A stretch of DNA of 64,000 nt, from the NCBI RefSeq assembly GCF_900103615.1, contig NZ_FNGW01000005.1, positions 62,001-126,000 on the forward strand, given 5' to 3'. Shown piece by piece: positions 24,411-34,420 of the stretch. This DNA comes from Romboutsia lituseburensis DSM 797 (GTDB lineage: Bacteria > Bacillota > Clostridia > Peptostreptococcales > Peptostreptococcaceae). Within the stretch, counting starts at the first letter, position 1. Each line of letters starts with the position of its first letter. A model generated the notes under the pieces. The model did no database searches and was not told the origin of the DNA. It saw nothing but the letters and a program-made list of their open reading frames with translations. The translations under genes and the position numbers were made by a program.

Positions 24411-26267
24411 TTATAAGTTTTTTATTTTTTGTGCTATTTTAATTGGAGATAAACCTATACTATCATATATTTCATCTGCACTTCCATGAGGAACATATTG
24501 CTCTGGAAGTCCCATATTTACTATATTTAAATTTAATTTATTATCAATTATAAATTTATTTATTCTACTTCCAAACCCTCCAGTTATTACGTTATCTTCT
24601 ATAGTTATAACTGTTTTATGTTTTGAAAACATTTCTTTTAAAATATTTTCATCTACTGGCTTTAAAAATCTAGCATTAACTATCGTAGGATTTATGTTGT
24701 CATTTAATAACATCTCTTTAGCTTTTATAGCATGATTTACCATAGATCCGATTGCTAATATTACTATGTCCTTACCTTGAGATAAGACTTCATAACTTCC
24801 AATTTTTATTGGAGTGTATTCTCCTATATTTAAATAATAACTATTTCCTCTCGGGTATCTTATCGCTACTGGTGTATCCATATCTAAAGATAAGTCCATC
24901 ATTAATTCTAATTCTTTACTATCTTTAGGAGCCATTACTGTCATGTTTGGTATTGAATTTAAGTAGCTTAAGTCAAACATACCATGATGAGTCTCTCCAT
25001 CATTTCCAACAATCCCTGCTCTATCTATTAAAAATGTAACTGGTTTTTTAGTTATACAAACATCATGTATTATTTGGTCATATCCTCTTTGTAAAAATGA
25101 TGAATATACCGCAAAGTAAGGCTTTAATCCACTTTTAGCCAAACCTGCTGAAAACGTAGTGGCATGTTGCTCTGCTATACCTACATCATAATACCTATTT
25201 GGATATTTATTTTCAAATATATTTAATCCAGTCCCTGATGGCATGGCTGCAGTTATAGCAACTACTCTGTTATCCTCTTGTGCCATAGAAACCAATTTTT
25301 CTCCTACTAAAGCTGATATAGATTTACTTGAACCGCTTTTAACACCTTCTTTTATATCAAACTTAGAAACTCCATGATATTTATGAGGTTCATTTTCAGC
25401 ATATCTATAACCCTTACCTTTTTTAGTTATAACATGAAGCAATATAGGACCTTTTTTGTTTTTAGCTTTATTTAGTATATCTATTAATTCTTTAGTATTA
25501 TGACCATCAATTGGGCCATAATATTTTATTCCTATAGAATCAAAAAATGCGCAATCTTGTGGGACAAACTTACTAATAATACTATCTTTAACTTTATTAG
25601 CTGTCTTAGATATTAATTTGCCTCCAGGAGCTACATTTAATATTTTTTCCACTTCATCTTTTACTTTATTTGCTGTTGAATTTCTTATTATACCCGATAG
25701 ATGTCTAGACATTCCGCCAACATTTTTATCTATAGACATTTCATTATCATTTAATATAACTATCATATCTGTATTAGTATAACCTAGATGATTTAGTGCT
25801 TCTAAAGCCATCCCTCCCGTTATAGATCCATCACCTATAACAGCTATTACACTTCCATCTTCATTTTTTATATCTCTTGCACAAGCAATACCTTGAGCCA
25901 CCGATATAGATGTACTACTATGTCCCGTATCAAATATATCATGAGGACTTTCATTCTCCTTAGGGAATCCACTTAGTCCATTAAATTGCCTTAAAGATAC
26001 AAAATCATCTTTTCTTCCTGTTACTATCTTATGCACATAAGATTGGTGACCTACGTCCCAAACTATCTTGTCCCTCGGGCTATCAAAAACTTTATGTAGA
26101 GCTAACGTAAGTTCTACTATACCTAAATTAGATGCTAAGTGACCTCCTGTTTGAGAAACAGACCTAACTAAGAATTTTCTTATATCTTTTGCTAACATAT
26201 CCATTTCTTCAGTATTCATACTTTTAACATCACTTGGAGAATTTACTTTATCTAAATATTTATACAT
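24411..26267 (-). CDS. dxs: 1-deoxy-D-xylulose-5-phosphate synthase
   Basis: Thiamine-diphosphate enzyme that condenses pyruvate and glyceraldehyde-3-phosphate, the first step of the MEP isoprenoid pathway. The ThDP motif begins at [16 protein letters not shown] (near residue 144) and closes with NDNEMSID; the transketolase pyrimidine domain has [12 protein letters not shown] and the catalytic Glu in DVGIAEQHA. The 618 residues are normal. It is encoded downstream of the prenyl synthase gene ispA and the nucleus of the xse genes, but its own promoter and a terminator lie between, so it starts a new unit (dxs-tlyA-recN). Confidence 0.97.
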   Translation of the reverse strand: MYKYLDKVNSPSDVKSMNTEEMDMLAKDIRKFLVRSVSQTGGHLASNLGIVELTLALHKVFDSPRDKIVWDVGHQSYVHKIVTGRKDDFVSLRQFNGLSGFPKENESPHDIFDTGHSSTSISVAQGIACARDIKNEDGSVIAVIGDGSITGGMALEALNHLGYTNTDMIVILNDNEMSIDKNVGGMSRHLSGIIRNSTANKVKDEVEKILNVAPGGKLISKTANKVKDSIISKFVPQDCAFFDSIGIKYYGPIDGHNTKELIDILNKAKNKKGPILLHVITKKGKGYRYAENEPHKYHGVSKFDIKEGVKSGSSKSISALVGEKLVSMAQEDNRVVAITAAMPSGTGLNIFENKYPNRYYDVGIAEQHATTFSAGLAKSGLKPYFAVYSSFLQRGYDQIIHDVCITKKPVTFLIDRAGIVGNDGETHHGMFDLSYLNSIPNMTVMAPKDSKELELMMDLSLDMDTPVAIRYPRGNSYYLNIGEYTPIKIGSYEVLSQGKDIVILAIGSMVNHAIKAKEMLLNDNINPTIVNARFLKPVDENILKEMFSKHKTVITIEDNVITGGFGSRINKFIIDNKLNLNIVNMGLPEQYVPHGSADEIYDSIGLSPIKIAQKIKNL

Positions 26268-26337
26268 ATTTTCCTCACCTTTTGCTTAGTAAATTTCTTT
26301 ACTTGATTTATAACCATCTTTATATGTTTTATTTTCA

Positions 26338-26366
26338 AATATAAATTTTAATTTCAATACTTGCAA
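26338..26366 (-). promoter_or_regulatory. SigA-type promoter of dxs
   Basis: TTGCAA (26361-26366) and TATATT (26338-26343) are 17 bases apart on the minus strand, about 70 bases upstream of the dxs start. It lies just beyond the terminator of the preceding operon. Confidence 0.6.
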
Positions 26367-26375
26367 CTTCTTGTA

Positions 26376-26422
26376 TCTAAAAAATGAATATACCTTAGTA
26401 TTGACTAAGTTATATTCATTTT
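26376..26422 (-). terminator. Intrinsic terminator of the ispA-yuiD operon
   Basis: A long hairpin (26381-26422) has a 12-bp outer stem (AAAATGAATATA) and a 6-bp inner stem (CTTAGT), with one mismatch between them and a four-base loop. On the minus strand it is followed by six T. It lies in the 314-base gap between yuiD and dxs; the rest of that gap holds the dxs promoter and no gene. Confidence 0.8.
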
Positions 26423-26581
26423 ATAACTACATTAAAACATTTGCTTATATCTTAACTCTTATGCTGGTTAAAATAAATCTTTAGCTTATTCTGTTTATAA
26501 ATTTAGAAGTTATTAATGATTTCTAACTTTTCAATACTTTGATAAATAAAAATTATATCACAAGCTACAATGTTTTTCAAT

Positions 26582-27013
26582 TTACCCTAAGATTAGTGCT
26601 GTTACTATTCCTAAAATAGCTCCAAAGAAAACTTCTATAGGTGTATGTCCTACTAGTTCTTTTAATTTTTTGTTTTCTATTTGTTTTTTATGATGTATAT
26701 CATCAACAATTTGGTTTAAAATAGCCGCTTGCTTTCCCACTGAACGTCTAACGCCTGTAGCATCATACATTATTATCAATGCAAAAACACATACGATAGC
26801 AAAATCTGTTGATGCAAAGCCTCTTTCTATTCCTACCATTGTGCCTAAACTAGTTACAAATGAGCTATGAGAACTTGGCATTCCTCCTGATGTAAATATT
26901 CTAGCCAGTTCTATTCTTTTTCCTTTACCTGTAAATATTTTTATAAATTGAGCTAAGAAACACGCAAATATACTTATGCCTAAAACCTTGTTGTTAAAAA
27001 CCTCTGCAAACAT
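26582..27013 (-). CDS. Divergent PAP2 family membrane protein (DUF212, YuiD-like)
   Basis: Small integral membrane protein of 143 residues with about four hydrophobic helices. It has the family pattern SGGMPSSHSS (residues near 43-52), YDATGVRRSVGKQAAILN, and GHTPIEVFFGAILG, which resembles the histidine-containing phosphatase motifs of PAP2 enzymes. It follows ispA by 16 bases, so a role on an isoprenoid phosphate is possible but not shown by the sequence. ATG start behind AGGAGG. Confidence 0.85.
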   Translation of the reverse strand: MFAEVFNNKVLGISIFACFLAQFIKIFTGKGKRIELARIFTSGGMPSSHSSFVTSLGTMVGIERGFASTDFAIVCVFALIIMYDATGVRRSVGKQAAILNQIVDDIHHKKQIENKKLKELVGHTPIEVFFGAILGIVTALILG

Positions 27014-27029
27014 GTTTTTTTGTTCCTCC

Positions 27030-27917
27030 TTAGTATTCTCTAGCTATTATGTAATCAGCCAATCCATTTAAGAACTCAACATTTTCTGAAAGTTTTTCTA
27101 TGCTTTTTTTAGCTTCACTAATTAATTCATTTGCAATTTCTTTTGATTTTTCAAGTCCTAATAGCGATGGATAAGTTGATTTATTATTATCTATATCACT
27201 TCCTACTTTTTTCCCTAATTTTGCTTCATCTCCAACTATATCTAAGATATCATCTACTATTTGGAATGATAGTCCTATATTTTTAGCATACTTCGTTATT
27301 TCATCTATTTGTTCTTCATTAGCATCACCTATTATAGCACCCGCTCTCATACACCCTATAATAATTGCTGCTGTTTTATTATTATGAATATAGTCCAATT
27401 TTTCTTTTGGTATTTGTTCATTTTCACTTTGAACATCTACCACCTGTCCACCTATCATACCATATATGCCTGAACTCTTTGCGATTTCATTTATTGCTCT
27501 TAGATATTTTTCAGGATTTTTTTTACCAAGTGAAGATGATAACATTACTTCAAACGCGTAGTTTAAAAGTGCATCTCCTGCAAGTATTGCCATATCTTCA
27601 CCATAAACTATATGATTTGTTTTTCTTCCTCTCCTTAAATCATCATTATCAAGAGCAGGTAAATCATCATGTATTAATGAATATGTATGTATCATCTCAA
27701 TGGCTACTGCAAAAGGAATTGCATCTTCCTCGTTTCCACCTACGATTTTACAAGCTTCTAGTGTTAATATTGGTCTTAATCTTTTTCCTCCTGCACTTAA
27801 GCTATAATTCATTGACTCCATTATGGTTTTTTGATACCCTTCTTCTTTGGGCATATATTTATTTAGTAGTTCTTCTATATAAATCGCTCTTTCTTTAAGG
27901 ACTGTTTTAAATTCCAA
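27030..27917 (-). CDS. ispA: Polyprenyl synthetase (farnesyl/geranylgeranyl diphosphate synthase type)
   Basis: Condenses dimethylallyl or geranyl diphosphate with isopentenyl diphosphate. The first aspartate-rich motif is DDLPALDNDD with RRGR after it (near residue 86), and the second is DDILD near 215; GGKRLRP near residue 43 binds the diphosphate. The 295 residues suit the short-chain IspA group. The start is TTG behind GGGAGGAA and lies two bases after the xseB stop. Gene order nusB, xseA, xseB, ispA, dxs matches Bacillus. Confidence 0.94.
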   Translation of the reverse strand: MEFKTVLKERAIYIEELLNKYMPKEEGYQKTIMESMNYSLSAGGKRLRPILTLEACKIVGGNEEDAIPFAVAIEMIHTYSLIHDDLPALDNDDLRRGRKTNHIVYGEDMAILAGDALLNYAFEVMLSSSLGKKNPEKYLRAINEIAKSSGIYGMIGGQVVDVQSENEQIPKEKLDYIHNNKTAAIIIGCMRAGAIIGDANEEQIDEITKYAKNIGLSFQIVDDILDIVGDEAKLGKKVGSDIDNNKSTYPSLLGLEKSKEIANELISEAKKSIEKLSENVEFLNGLADYIIAREY

Positions 27918-27919
27918 TT

Positions 27920-28135
27920 TTATTCCTCCCTCAGATTCATTTCTTCTTCTATACCTAATTGATTAAATTTAGTTATTTTTAGTTGGGCATTCTCTAAAAG
28001 CTTATTGCAATGTTTATAAAGACTTATTCCTTCTTCATATAAGCTCAATGATTCATCTAAACTGGAATTTTTAGATTCTAGTTTTTCTAAAATAATCTCT
28101 AGTTTATTATAAGCTTCTTCATATGTTAAATTCAT
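27920..28135 (-). CDS. xseB: Exodeoxyribonuclease VII small subunit
   Basis: Small helical subunit (71 residues) that binds several-fold to XseA to make exonuclease VII, which degrades single-stranded DNA. The family core is plain: [34 protein letters not shown], and the end of the long hairpin LLENAQLKI. It begins two bases after the xseA stop and ends two bases before ispA, so it is translationally linked to both. Confidence 0.95.
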   Translation of the reverse strand: MNLTYEEAYNKLEIILEKLESKNSSLDESLSLYEEGISLYKHCNKLLENAQLKITKFNQLGIEEEMNLREE

Positions 28136-28137
28136 AT

Positions 28138-29343
28138 TTATACCTCTTTATTTTTTATTTTTTCTACAATACACTCTATATTGCCATCTTTTAAAGTTAT
28201 ATCTAAACAATCTTTAAACTCAATATCACTTATACTATTTATTACTTCTTTATTTTTTTGAACTATACTATAACCTCTATCTATAGTAGCTAATGGACTT
28301 AGATTATGTAGTATTGCTCCAAGTTTTGAAAGCTTTTCTTTTTTTAAGCTTATGTTGTTTTCTACTTCAAAATTTATTTTATCATATATTTTATCTAATT
28401 GTATAATTTTATCTCTTATTATGTATGCTTCTAGCTGTTTATGTATGTTTTCAAATGTATGTTTTAATTTATATTCATTTACTTTAGATATATTAATCAG
28501 TGACTTATTCATCCTATTTAGAATGTTTTCTAGCTTATAATTAATTTCTTGTAAAGATGGTGTTGCTAATTCCGCTGCTGCAGATGGTGTGGGAGCTCTC
28601 ATATCTGCAACAAAATCACAAATAGTAAAATCTGTTTCATGACCTACAGCAGAAATTATAGGTATATTAGATTCAAATATAGCTCTTGCTACTATTTCTT
28701 CATTGAATGACCAAAGTTCTTCTAATGAACCTCCACCTCTGCCTAAAATTATAGTATCCACGTTACATCTTTCATTAAAAAATTTTATTCCTTCACATAT
28801 TTCGAATTTTGAATTATGACCTTGAACGGTTACGGAGTATAACTTTATTTCAACCTTTGGGTATCTTCTTTTGATAACATTTATTATGTCTTTTATAACC
28901 GCTCCAGTTTGAGATGTAATTACACCTATTGTTTTTGGTATTTTTGGTATCTGCTTTTTATACTTATATTCAAATAATCCTTCTTCATTTAATTTTTCTT
29001 TTAGTTTATTAAATTCTATGTATAAGTTTCCTATTCCATCTAGTTCTATCGAATCTATATATAATTGGTAAGATCCATCTCTTTCATAAACTGAAATATA
29101 TCCATTTGCTATTATTTTAGATCCATTATCAAGACTTAATTTTTTATCATATTTATTTTTAAATATTACACTGTTAAGTTTAGAATTTTCATCTTTTAAT
29201 GACAAGTATACATTGCCACTACTATGAACTTTAAAGTTAGATATTTCACCCTTTACTTTTAAGTTATATAATATTGGATCATTACTTAAGATTCTTTTAA
29301 TGTATGAATTAGCCTCACTTATACTCATCGCTCTTATTTTCAA
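28138..29343 (-). CDS. xseA: Exodeoxyribonuclease VII large subunit
   Basis: Catalytic subunit of exonuclease VII. An OB-fold (residues about 10-110) with [20 protein letters not shown] precedes the catalytic domain with [29 protein letters not shown] and [24 protein letters not shown] (in two parts, all intact); a coiled coil fills about 265-350. I keep the TTG at 29343, which has AGGAG nine bases upstream; the ATG five codons later ([11 protein letters not shown]) is the alternative. It overlaps the TsaD-like gene by 29 bases. Confidence 0.94.
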   Translation of the reverse strand: MKIRAMSISEANSYIKRILSNDPILYNLKVKGEISNFKVHSSGNVYLSLKDENSKLNSVIFKNKYDKKLSLDNGSKIIANGYISVYERDGSYQLYIDSIELDGIGNLYIEFNKLKEKLNEEGLFEYKYKKQIPKIPKTIGVITSQTGAVIKDIINVIKRRYPKVEIKLYSVTVQGHNSKFEICEGIKFFNERCNVDTIILGRGGGSLEELWSFNEEIVARAIFESNIPIISAVGHETDFTICDFVADMRAPTPSAAAELATPSLQEINYKLENILNRMNKSLINISKVNEYKLKHTFENIHKQLEAYIIRDKIIQLDKIYDKINFEVENNISLKKEKLSKLGAILHNLSPLATIDRGYSIVQKNKEVINSISDIEFKDCLDITLKDGNIECIVEKIKNKEV

Positions 29344-30301
29344 ATTTTTTCACTCCTATTGCAGCACATCCAACTGCATTATCAGTTGAGTATTCTGGTT
29401 TGGTAAAATAAGCATTTGTTTTATATTTTTTCAATTTTAGTATTAATTCTTTTGATACATATTTACTAGCTGATACGCCTCCTGCAAATACAACTTCATT
29501 TACATTATAAGCTTTCGTTAAGTAAATTATTGACTTTAACATATTTCTAACAACAGCATCTAGCAATAATTTACTTATATATTCTTTGTCTTTTTGAACT
29601 ATTATTTTTTTTACCTGATTTTCTAGACCAGATAAATTCATATATCCATCTTTTACTGATGTTTTTAATCCTTGCTCTATCTTTTCATTACAATTTATTG
29701 CATTCTCATCTATATACTTTCCAGCAGGAAAGTCATATCCCATTTCAACACCAATTCTATCAATAAGTTGTCCAAAACTTATGTCTTTTGTCCCTCCAAC
29801 TATATCTATATCATATCCATTTTTTTCTTTATTAAATCTACATAAGAGTATTTCTGTTGTTCCTCCAGACATATGAACAGATAAAAATCTTTGTTTATCT
29901 TTTATATTATTAGTTAATAAACTAGCTTCTATATGATTTTCTTGATGAGTAGTCTCATATATTTCACAGCTTATCATTGATGATAAAAGCTTAGAAAAAT
30001 TCAAACCTACAGTAAACACAGGCATATATGATCCTTCTATTGGTCTAGGTTTTGAAGATACACATATTCCTTTTATATTATAATTTTTTAAAATATCTTT
30101 TAATTCTTTATCTAACTCTCCTAAATTTTTAACATGTTGAAATACAGCTTCACTTTGTCTTAATCCTTTGCTGTTATTTTTTACTTCCAACATGATTTTT
30201 TTGTTAAATATTACTTTTTTGCCTAAAGATATAGCTGCTATAGAAGTTGTATAGCAGCTAGTATCTATTCCGATTATTATATTATTTTCCTGAAAGCTCA
30301 T
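29315..30301 (-). CDS. TsaD/Kae1-like domain protein (TsaD paralogue of unknown role)
   Basis: ASKHA-fold protein of 328 residues related to TsaD, which makes the t6A modification of tRNA. Metal-binding residues are kept: His119 and His123 in THQENHIEA, and Asp307 in STDNAVG. Nucleotide-binding turns [18 protein letters not shown] and FAGGVSASK are also present. The body differs from true TsaD (for example, the early DET is absent and the SGGHT motif is SGGTT), so this is a paralogue and the housekeeping tsaD should be elsewhere. It overlaps nusB and xseA and so belongs to their operon. I do not know its substrate. Confidence 0.78.
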   Translation of the reverse strand: MSFQENNIIIGIDTSCYTTSIAAISLGKKVIFNKKIMLEVKNNSKGLRQSEAVFQHVKNLGELDKELKDILKNYNIKGICVSSKPRPIEGSYMPVFTVGLNFSKLLSSMISCEIYETTHQENHIEASLLTNNIKDKQRFLSVHMSGGTTEILLCRFNKEKNGYDIDIVGGTKDISFGQLIDRIGVEMGYDFPAGKYIDENAINCNEKIEQGLKTSVKDGYMNLSGLENQVKKIIVQKDKEYISKLLLDAVVRNMLKSIIYLTKAYNVNEVVFAGGVSASKYVSKELILKLKKYKTNAYFTKPEYSTDNAVGCAAIGVKKFENKSDEYK

Positions 30302-30785
30302 TAACTACGCTTCCTAATATTCCGTTAATAAATTTAGGAGTTTTATCATCACAGTAAACTTTTGCAATTTCTACAGCTTCATTTATAGAAACTTTATTAG
30401 GTATTTCTTCCATGAAAAGTATCTCACATATTGATAATTTTAATATTGCTAAATCTACTTTTGGCATTCTTTCTATTGTCCAGTTTTTAGCATATTTATT
30501 TATTAATTCATTTATCTTATCGTTATTTTCCTTTAGTAAGTTACATATTTTTATCATATAAGTCTTGTCAACAACATCTTCTATATCTAAATTTCCAAGT
30601 TCTAATTCTGGATTATTAGAGTATTGTAATCTAAGTTCTTCGTATCTATTAACTATATATTCTAAATTATTGTTTAAAAATCCGTCTAACATAGTTTCCA
30701 TTTCTTCTTTAGTTACATCCGATTGGTATATCAATTTCATCATGTACTCTCTACTAGTTACTTTTTTTGCTTTATCGTTCTTCAT
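30282..30785 (-). CDS. nusB: Transcription antitermination factor NusB
   Basis: Helical RNA-binding protein that, with NusE, promotes antitermination in rRNA operons. The family core is seen as [13 protein letters not shown] near the N-terminus and [20 protein letters not shown] later, ending in [13 protein letters not shown] place the start at the ATG at 30785, ten bases after GAAGGAGG; the frame remains open 15 codons further upstream, but those codons include the ribosome site. This gives 167 residues. The terminator of the Asp23 gene lies just upstream. Confidence 0.92.
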   Translation of the reverse strand: MKNDKAKKVTSREYMMKLIYQSDVTKEEMETMLDGFLNNNLEYIVNRYEELRLQYSNNPELELGNLDIEDVVDKTYMIKICNLLKENNDKINELINKYAKNWTIERMPKVDLAILKLSICEILFMEEIPNKVSINEAVEIAKVYCDDKTPKFINGILGSVVNELSGK

Positions 30786-30830
30786 TGGCTGTAATCCTCC
30801 TTCAATTCCTATTATGCACACATTACACAA

Positions 30831-30858
30831 GAAAAAAACCCTCTGGTTTTACAGAGGG
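30831..30858 (-). terminator. Intrinsic terminator after the Asp23-family gene
   Basis: GCCCTCTG and CAGAGGGT pair around a six-base loop, and seven T follow on the minus strand. It sits between the Asp23 gene and nusB, so nusB may depend on read-through. Confidence 0.9.
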
Positions 30859-30864
30859 CATATA

Positions 30865-31227
30865 TTAACTTTTCTTTACTTGCTTAGCTTCTTCTTTTTC
30901 AGCTTTTTCTTTTTTAAAGCTGATTCCTTGAACATGTATATTCACTTGAGAAACGTTCAAACCTGTCATTGTTTCAACAGTATTTTTTACATTTTCTTGA
31001 ATTTTAAAAGCTATATCTGGTATAGATACACCGTACTCTATCATAACCATTATGTCTAAGTTAACTTCCTCTTCTTCTATTTGTATTTTAACGCCGTTGT
31101 TTTTAAGTATTTTATCTGTGAACGTTGTATTAGTTTCTACACCTTCAACCTCTAATGCTGCAAGTCCTGCTATAGTAGCAATTACATCATTAGATATTTT
31201 CACTTGTCCAAAATTATTATTTTCCAT
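30865..31227 (-). CDS. Asp23/Gls24 family protein (YqhY-like)
   Basis: Envelope-stress-associated small protein of 120 residues. The family core is clear: GQVKISNDVIATIAGLAALEVEGV, then VMIEYGVSIPDIAFKIQENVKNTVE, TGLNVSQVNIHVQGI. The C-terminal tail (about 103-120) is a highly charged Lys/Glu stretch. In Bacillus the equivalent yqhY lies between accC and nusB and is linked to acetyl-CoA carboxylase; accBC are absent from this locus. A second family member is at 61656-62006. ATG start behind AAGGGGG. Confidence 0.92.
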   Translation of the reverse strand: MENNNFGQVKISNDVIATIAGLAALEVEGVETNTTFTDKILKNNGVKIQIEEEEVNLDIMVMIEYGVSIPDIAFKIQENVKNTVETMTGLNVSQVNIHVQGISFKKEKAEKEEAKQVKKS

Positions 31228-31271
31228 GATAAATTGTACCCCCTTGTTTAAGGAACTATTTTATAAATATA

Positions 31272-31300
31272 ATAATACCAAATACCAGCCAAATTTGCAA
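31272..31300 (-). promoter_or_regulatory. SigA-type promoter of the Asp23-nusB-xse transcript
   Basis: TTGCAA (31295-31300) and TATTAT (31272-31277) are 17 bases apart on the minus strand, about 45 bases before the Asp23 start. Confidence 0.65.
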
Positions 31301-31301
31301 G

Positions 31302-31333
31302 AAAATAACCTCAGTACTTACTGAGGTTTATTT
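31302..31333. terminator. Terminator after spoIIIAH
   Basis: AAATAACCTCAGTA pairs with TACTGAGGTTTATTT (one bulge), with a very short loop. A/T runs flank both sides. It lies about 30 bases after the spoIIIAH stop and ends the spoIIIA operon. Confidence 0.75.
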
Positions 31334-31362
31334 AAACTTACTTATTTTAAATTTTAAACAAT

Positions 31363-32016
31363 CTATTTATTATTCATTAACTTTATAGCCTCATATTTAA
31401 CATTAGCTTGTTCTGCCACTAAGTCAAACACTTTAGCTGCATCTTCTTTTTCAAATTTTTCTTCATTAACAACTACATTTACACTTCCATTACTTATGTA
31501 TACTAACGCATCTTCAAATCCCTTTGTACTTAAAAGATTCTCTATTTTAAGTTCAGTTTCTTGATCTTTTACTAATTGTAATTTCATTGATGATGCTTCT
31601 TTTCTTGATTCTTCAGAAGTAGATGGATTATTTATCATTTCATTTAAATCTTGTGTTAATTCATTTCTTTGTTTTTCTCTAGTCATTTTCATATCTAATA
31701 TGTATGTAGCTTTTTTCATATTTTTTTCTGAAGTTAGTTGATTTTTTATTTCCTTACTAGTTTCTGTAACTTTTTCTTCTACATTAGCTTCTCCTGCTTT
31801 GCTATCAACTATTTTTATATCTTCTTCTTTTTTTGCATCTTTTTTATCTGACTTATCTGAGTTTTTATCCATTTGAGCTTGTTCATACGCTTTTAACTCT
31901 TTTCCTGTTTCTATTGCTGATTTCTCACTTAATTTATAGTTCACTATCCCTGTTACTACTAATAATGATGATAAGGCTAATACTACAAGTCCTCTTCCCT
32001 TATAATTAAATTTCAT
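31363..32016 (-). CDS. spoIIIAH: Stage III sporulation protein AH
   Basis: Mother-cell half of the SpoIIIAH-SpoIIQ channel that joins mother cell and forespore. One N-terminal membrane helix (residues about 10-27) is followed by a charged, flexible stretch (about 40-95, Lys/Asp/Glu-rich) and the YscJ/FliF-like ring domain at the C-terminus (LLSTKGFEDALVYISNGSVNVVV, in two parts). The 217 residues are near the family size. Last gene of the operon, followed by a terminator. ATG behind GGGGGG. Confidence 0.92.
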   Translation of the reverse strand: MKFNYKGRGLVVLALSSLLVVTGIVNYKLSEKSAIETGKELKAYEQAQMDKNSDKSDKKDAKKEEDIKIVDSKAGEANVEEKVTETSKEIKNQLTSEKNMKKATYILDMKMTREKQRNELTQDLNEMINNPSTSEESRKEASSMKLQLVKDQETELKIENLLSTKGFEDALVYISNGSVNVVVNEEKFEKEDAAKVFDLVAEQANVKYEAIKLMNNK

Positions 32017-32054
32017 TTTTATCCCCCCAAGTTTAATATAATCAATTTTTAAAA

Positions 32055-32609
32055 TTATTTGCTATATATTTCTACTTGATGTCCTGATATTTGAAGTGCA
32101 GTTTGTACTGCACTGTATAATGTTTCTTTTACTTTTGGATCACTAGCACCGCTAGCCACCACTATAACCCCTTTAATTTTAGGTTCATTAGTTTTTATTA
32201 CTATAGGTTCATTTGAATTAGAAGTTATCATAGTTTTATTCTCGCTTGATGTTGTAACTGTTCTTTCTCCACCTTTAGTATCTTTCTCTTCTGTTTTTTC
32301 CATTGTTGAATTGGAGTTAAAAGCAGGTTCTATTGCTTCACTTGATTCAAATGTAATCATTACATCTAATTCACCAGCTCCATCAATTTGAGATAATATC
32401 TTTTTAAGTTTTTGCTCTAATGATACTTGAGATGCTTGTTCACTTTCTTGATTTACTTGAGCTTTGTTTTTTTCATCTACCTTTTTATCCAGCTCTTTTT
32501 TATCATCTGTAAAGCTAGGAATTACTATAAGAGCTATTGCACAAACAACTCCTAAGGATAAAAGTGTGTAAATCTTTTTTTTATCTTTTTCATTTAAGTT
32601 TTTAAACAT
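32055..32609 (-). CDS. spoIIIAG: Stage III sporulation protein AG
   Basis: Ring-forming component of the SpoIIIA-SpoIIQ feeding-tube complex in the mother-cell membrane. A membrane helix (about residues 12-30) is followed by a Lys/Asp/Gln-rich linker and the conserved segment LEQKLKKILSQIDGAGELDVMI. The C-terminal KIKGVIVVASGASDPKVKETL is the family hallmark. 184 residues. It is 14 bases downstream of spoIIIAF. Confidence 0.92.
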   Translation of the reverse strand: MFKNLNEKDKKKIYTLLSLGVVCAIALIVIPSFTDDKKELDKKVDEKNKAQVNQESEQASQVSLEQKLKKILSQIDGAGELDVMITFESSEAIEPAFNSNSTMEKTEEKDTKGGERTVTTSSENKTMITSNSNEPIVIKTNEPKIKGVIVVASGASDPKVKETLYSAVQTALQISGHQVEIYSK

Positions 32610-32623
32610 TCACCCAACTCCTA

Positions 32624-33208
32624 TTAATCAATTTCTATATCATCAATTGATACATCTAGTATTTTTACTAAATCTTTTTTCAGTTTATCGCTATCTAAAT
32701 TTAGTTCATGTTCTTCTTTTACTTCTTTTTGATCTTTATCTTTAAATGCTTGTTTTAAGTTTTCCTTTTCCTTAGATTGTATGTCCTCTTTTTCACTTTT
32801 ATTACTATTTTTTTCTTTAATTTTTATATTTTCTATATCTGATCCGTTAAACTCCATATCTTTGAGCTCATATCCATATTCCCCAAGCTTTAATTCTAAA
32901 ACTTCCTTTAATCCATCTTCATATCCTTTAGATAAACTATTATGTCCTGTTTTATCTGCTAATTCATTTATACTGTCTACGTACTCTTTGTTGTATTTTC
33001 CTATAGACTTTAAAATTGTATCTTCTAAACTAATATTTTTTGAAAATAACCCTATTATTGGAGTTAAAACTATAAATACGAAAATAAAATTTACAACTAA
33101 ATTTATGTATGGTTTTAGCTTGGACGATGGCAAAATCATATCAACAATATTAACTATAAATGCTCCTATCAATATTGTTACAATCCACATTTTTATATTA
33201 TCTAACAT
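32624..33208 (-). CDS. spoIIIAF: Stage III sporulation protein AF
   Basis: Membrane protein of the SpoIIIA complex. Two helices at the N-terminus (about residues 8-25 and 35-55, with DMILPSSKLKPYINLV between) anchor a soluble C-terminal domain. The tail from about residue 120 is strongly charged with Lys and Glu. 194 residues; position between spoIIIAE and spoIIIAG settles the identity, as the sequence itself is only moderately conserved. Confidence 0.88.
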   Translation of the reverse strand: MLDNIKMWIVTILIGAFIVNIVDMILPSSKLKPYINLVVNFIFVFIVLTPIIGLFSKNISLEDTILKSIGKYNKEYVDSINELADKTGHNSLSKGYEDGLKEVLELKLGEYGYELKDMEFNGSDIENIKIKEKNSNKSEKEDIQSKEKENLKQAFKDKDQKEVKEEHELNLDSDKLKKDLVKILDVSIDDIEID

Positions 33209-33218
33209 ACTACACCTC

Positions 33219-34406
33219 TTATCCCTGAGCTACTACACTTATTGATGTTATAATAGCAACTGTTACAAAGAACATTATTGTAATTGCTATTATACAAGCC
33301 AGCATAATTACCATTAGATTAGCTACTTCATTTAAAAAACTTGAAATCCCTTCTTCTCCTATAGGTTCTACCACTATAGCAGATATTTTATAAACAAATA
33401 TTATAGATAATATTTTTATAACAGGCACTAGACAAATTGCAACTAATAATACTAATCCAATTCCTCCAAATACACCTTTTATTAATTGAGATGACGAAAG
33501 AAGTATATCTACTGAATCAGATACAAAGCCTCCTACAACAGGAATAAAATTTCCTATTGCAAATTTAGCTGTTTTCACTGTGAAATTGTCTATATTTTTT
33601 ACATAGAGACCTTGCATAGACACAAGACCTAAGTATATTGTGAACATAGCTCCTAAAGATACTAAATTAATTTGTTTTATAAATGATGACAACTTTTTCA
33701 ACCTAACATTTTTTGATAAGTTGTTTATAACTAAAATCGCAAATGCTACTGCTATAGATACAAATAAAAACTTCTTGAATATTACATTTATAAAAGTAAC
33801 GCCTCCTATAAATAAGGGATTTAAAACTGTTGATGTAATCGGAAATCCAATAAGAACTAATAAAGTTATCAATACTGGCATTATTACTTGCATAAGCCCT
33901 ACGGTGGAATCTATAGTTGAATTACATATGTCTAATACATCTTTAAACCCAACTAAAACAAGAGTAACCATAGTTATAAATATTATGTAAGTGGTGATCT
34001 GGCTTACAGCTCCTGATGAAAATGAATTATCTAGACTTTTTAATACTGATGACAATAGTGCAAGCACTAATATTATTGCAGCTATTTTTAAGCTAGATTT
34101 TAATTCTTCAAATAATATAACTTTTATACCTTCTTTATTAAATAAATCCAATAATGTTTTATCTCCGCTTATTAGGTCTTTTACAAATGTCTTCAAATTT
34201 ACATCTTGAAGTGCTGATGATTCTTTTACAAAATTTTCAATTTCATCTATGTCTATTTTTTCTAACTGTCCATCAATATATTTGTCTATACTTTTTTTAG
34301 TATCCTCATAACTTTCACCTTCTTTAGTATCATTTGCAAATCCTATAAAAAATGAGCTTAACACTAATAATAAAGTGAGTATAGTTCCTAAAATTTTTTT
34401 TTTCAT
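33219..34406 (-). CDS. spoIIIAE: Stage III sporulation protein AE
   Basis: Polytopic membrane protein of the SpoIIIA complex, 395 residues, with an N-terminal signal-like helix, an exported region (about 25-105) and then about eight membrane helices. The conserved segment VVGGFVSDSVDILLSSSQLIKGVFG lies near residue 290. It resembles export-type transporter subunits and needs the other SpoIIIA proteins. The gene starts 14 bases after spoIIIAD. Confidence 0.93.
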   Translation of the reverse strand: MKKKILGTILTLLLVLSSFFIGFANDTKEGESYEDTKKSIDKYIDGQLEKIDIDEIENFVKESSALQDVNLKTFVKDLISGDKTLLDLFNKEGIKVILFEELKSSLKIAAIILVLALLSSVLKSLDNSFSSGAVSQITTYIIFITMVTLVLVGFKDVLDICNSTIDSTVGLMQVIMPVLITLLVLIGFPITSTVLNPLFIGGVTFINVIFKKFLFVSIAVAFAILVINNLSKNVRLKKLSSFIKQINLVSLGAMFTIYLGLVSMQGLYVKNIDNFTVKTAKFAIGNFIPVVGGFVSDSVDILLSSSQLIKGVFGGIGLVLLVAICLVPVIKILSIIFVYKISAIVVEPIGEEGISSFLNEVANLMVIMLACIIAITIMFFVTVAIITSISVVAQG

Positions 34407-34420
34407 AAGTAATCATTCTC

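Noticed and set aside
27365-27898. 177-codon open frame on the plus strand inside ispA
   Set aside because: It is antisense to a clear polyprenyl synthetase gene, has repetitive Leu/His/Tyr composition and no ribosome site. Similar antisense frames elsewhere were dropped for the same reason.
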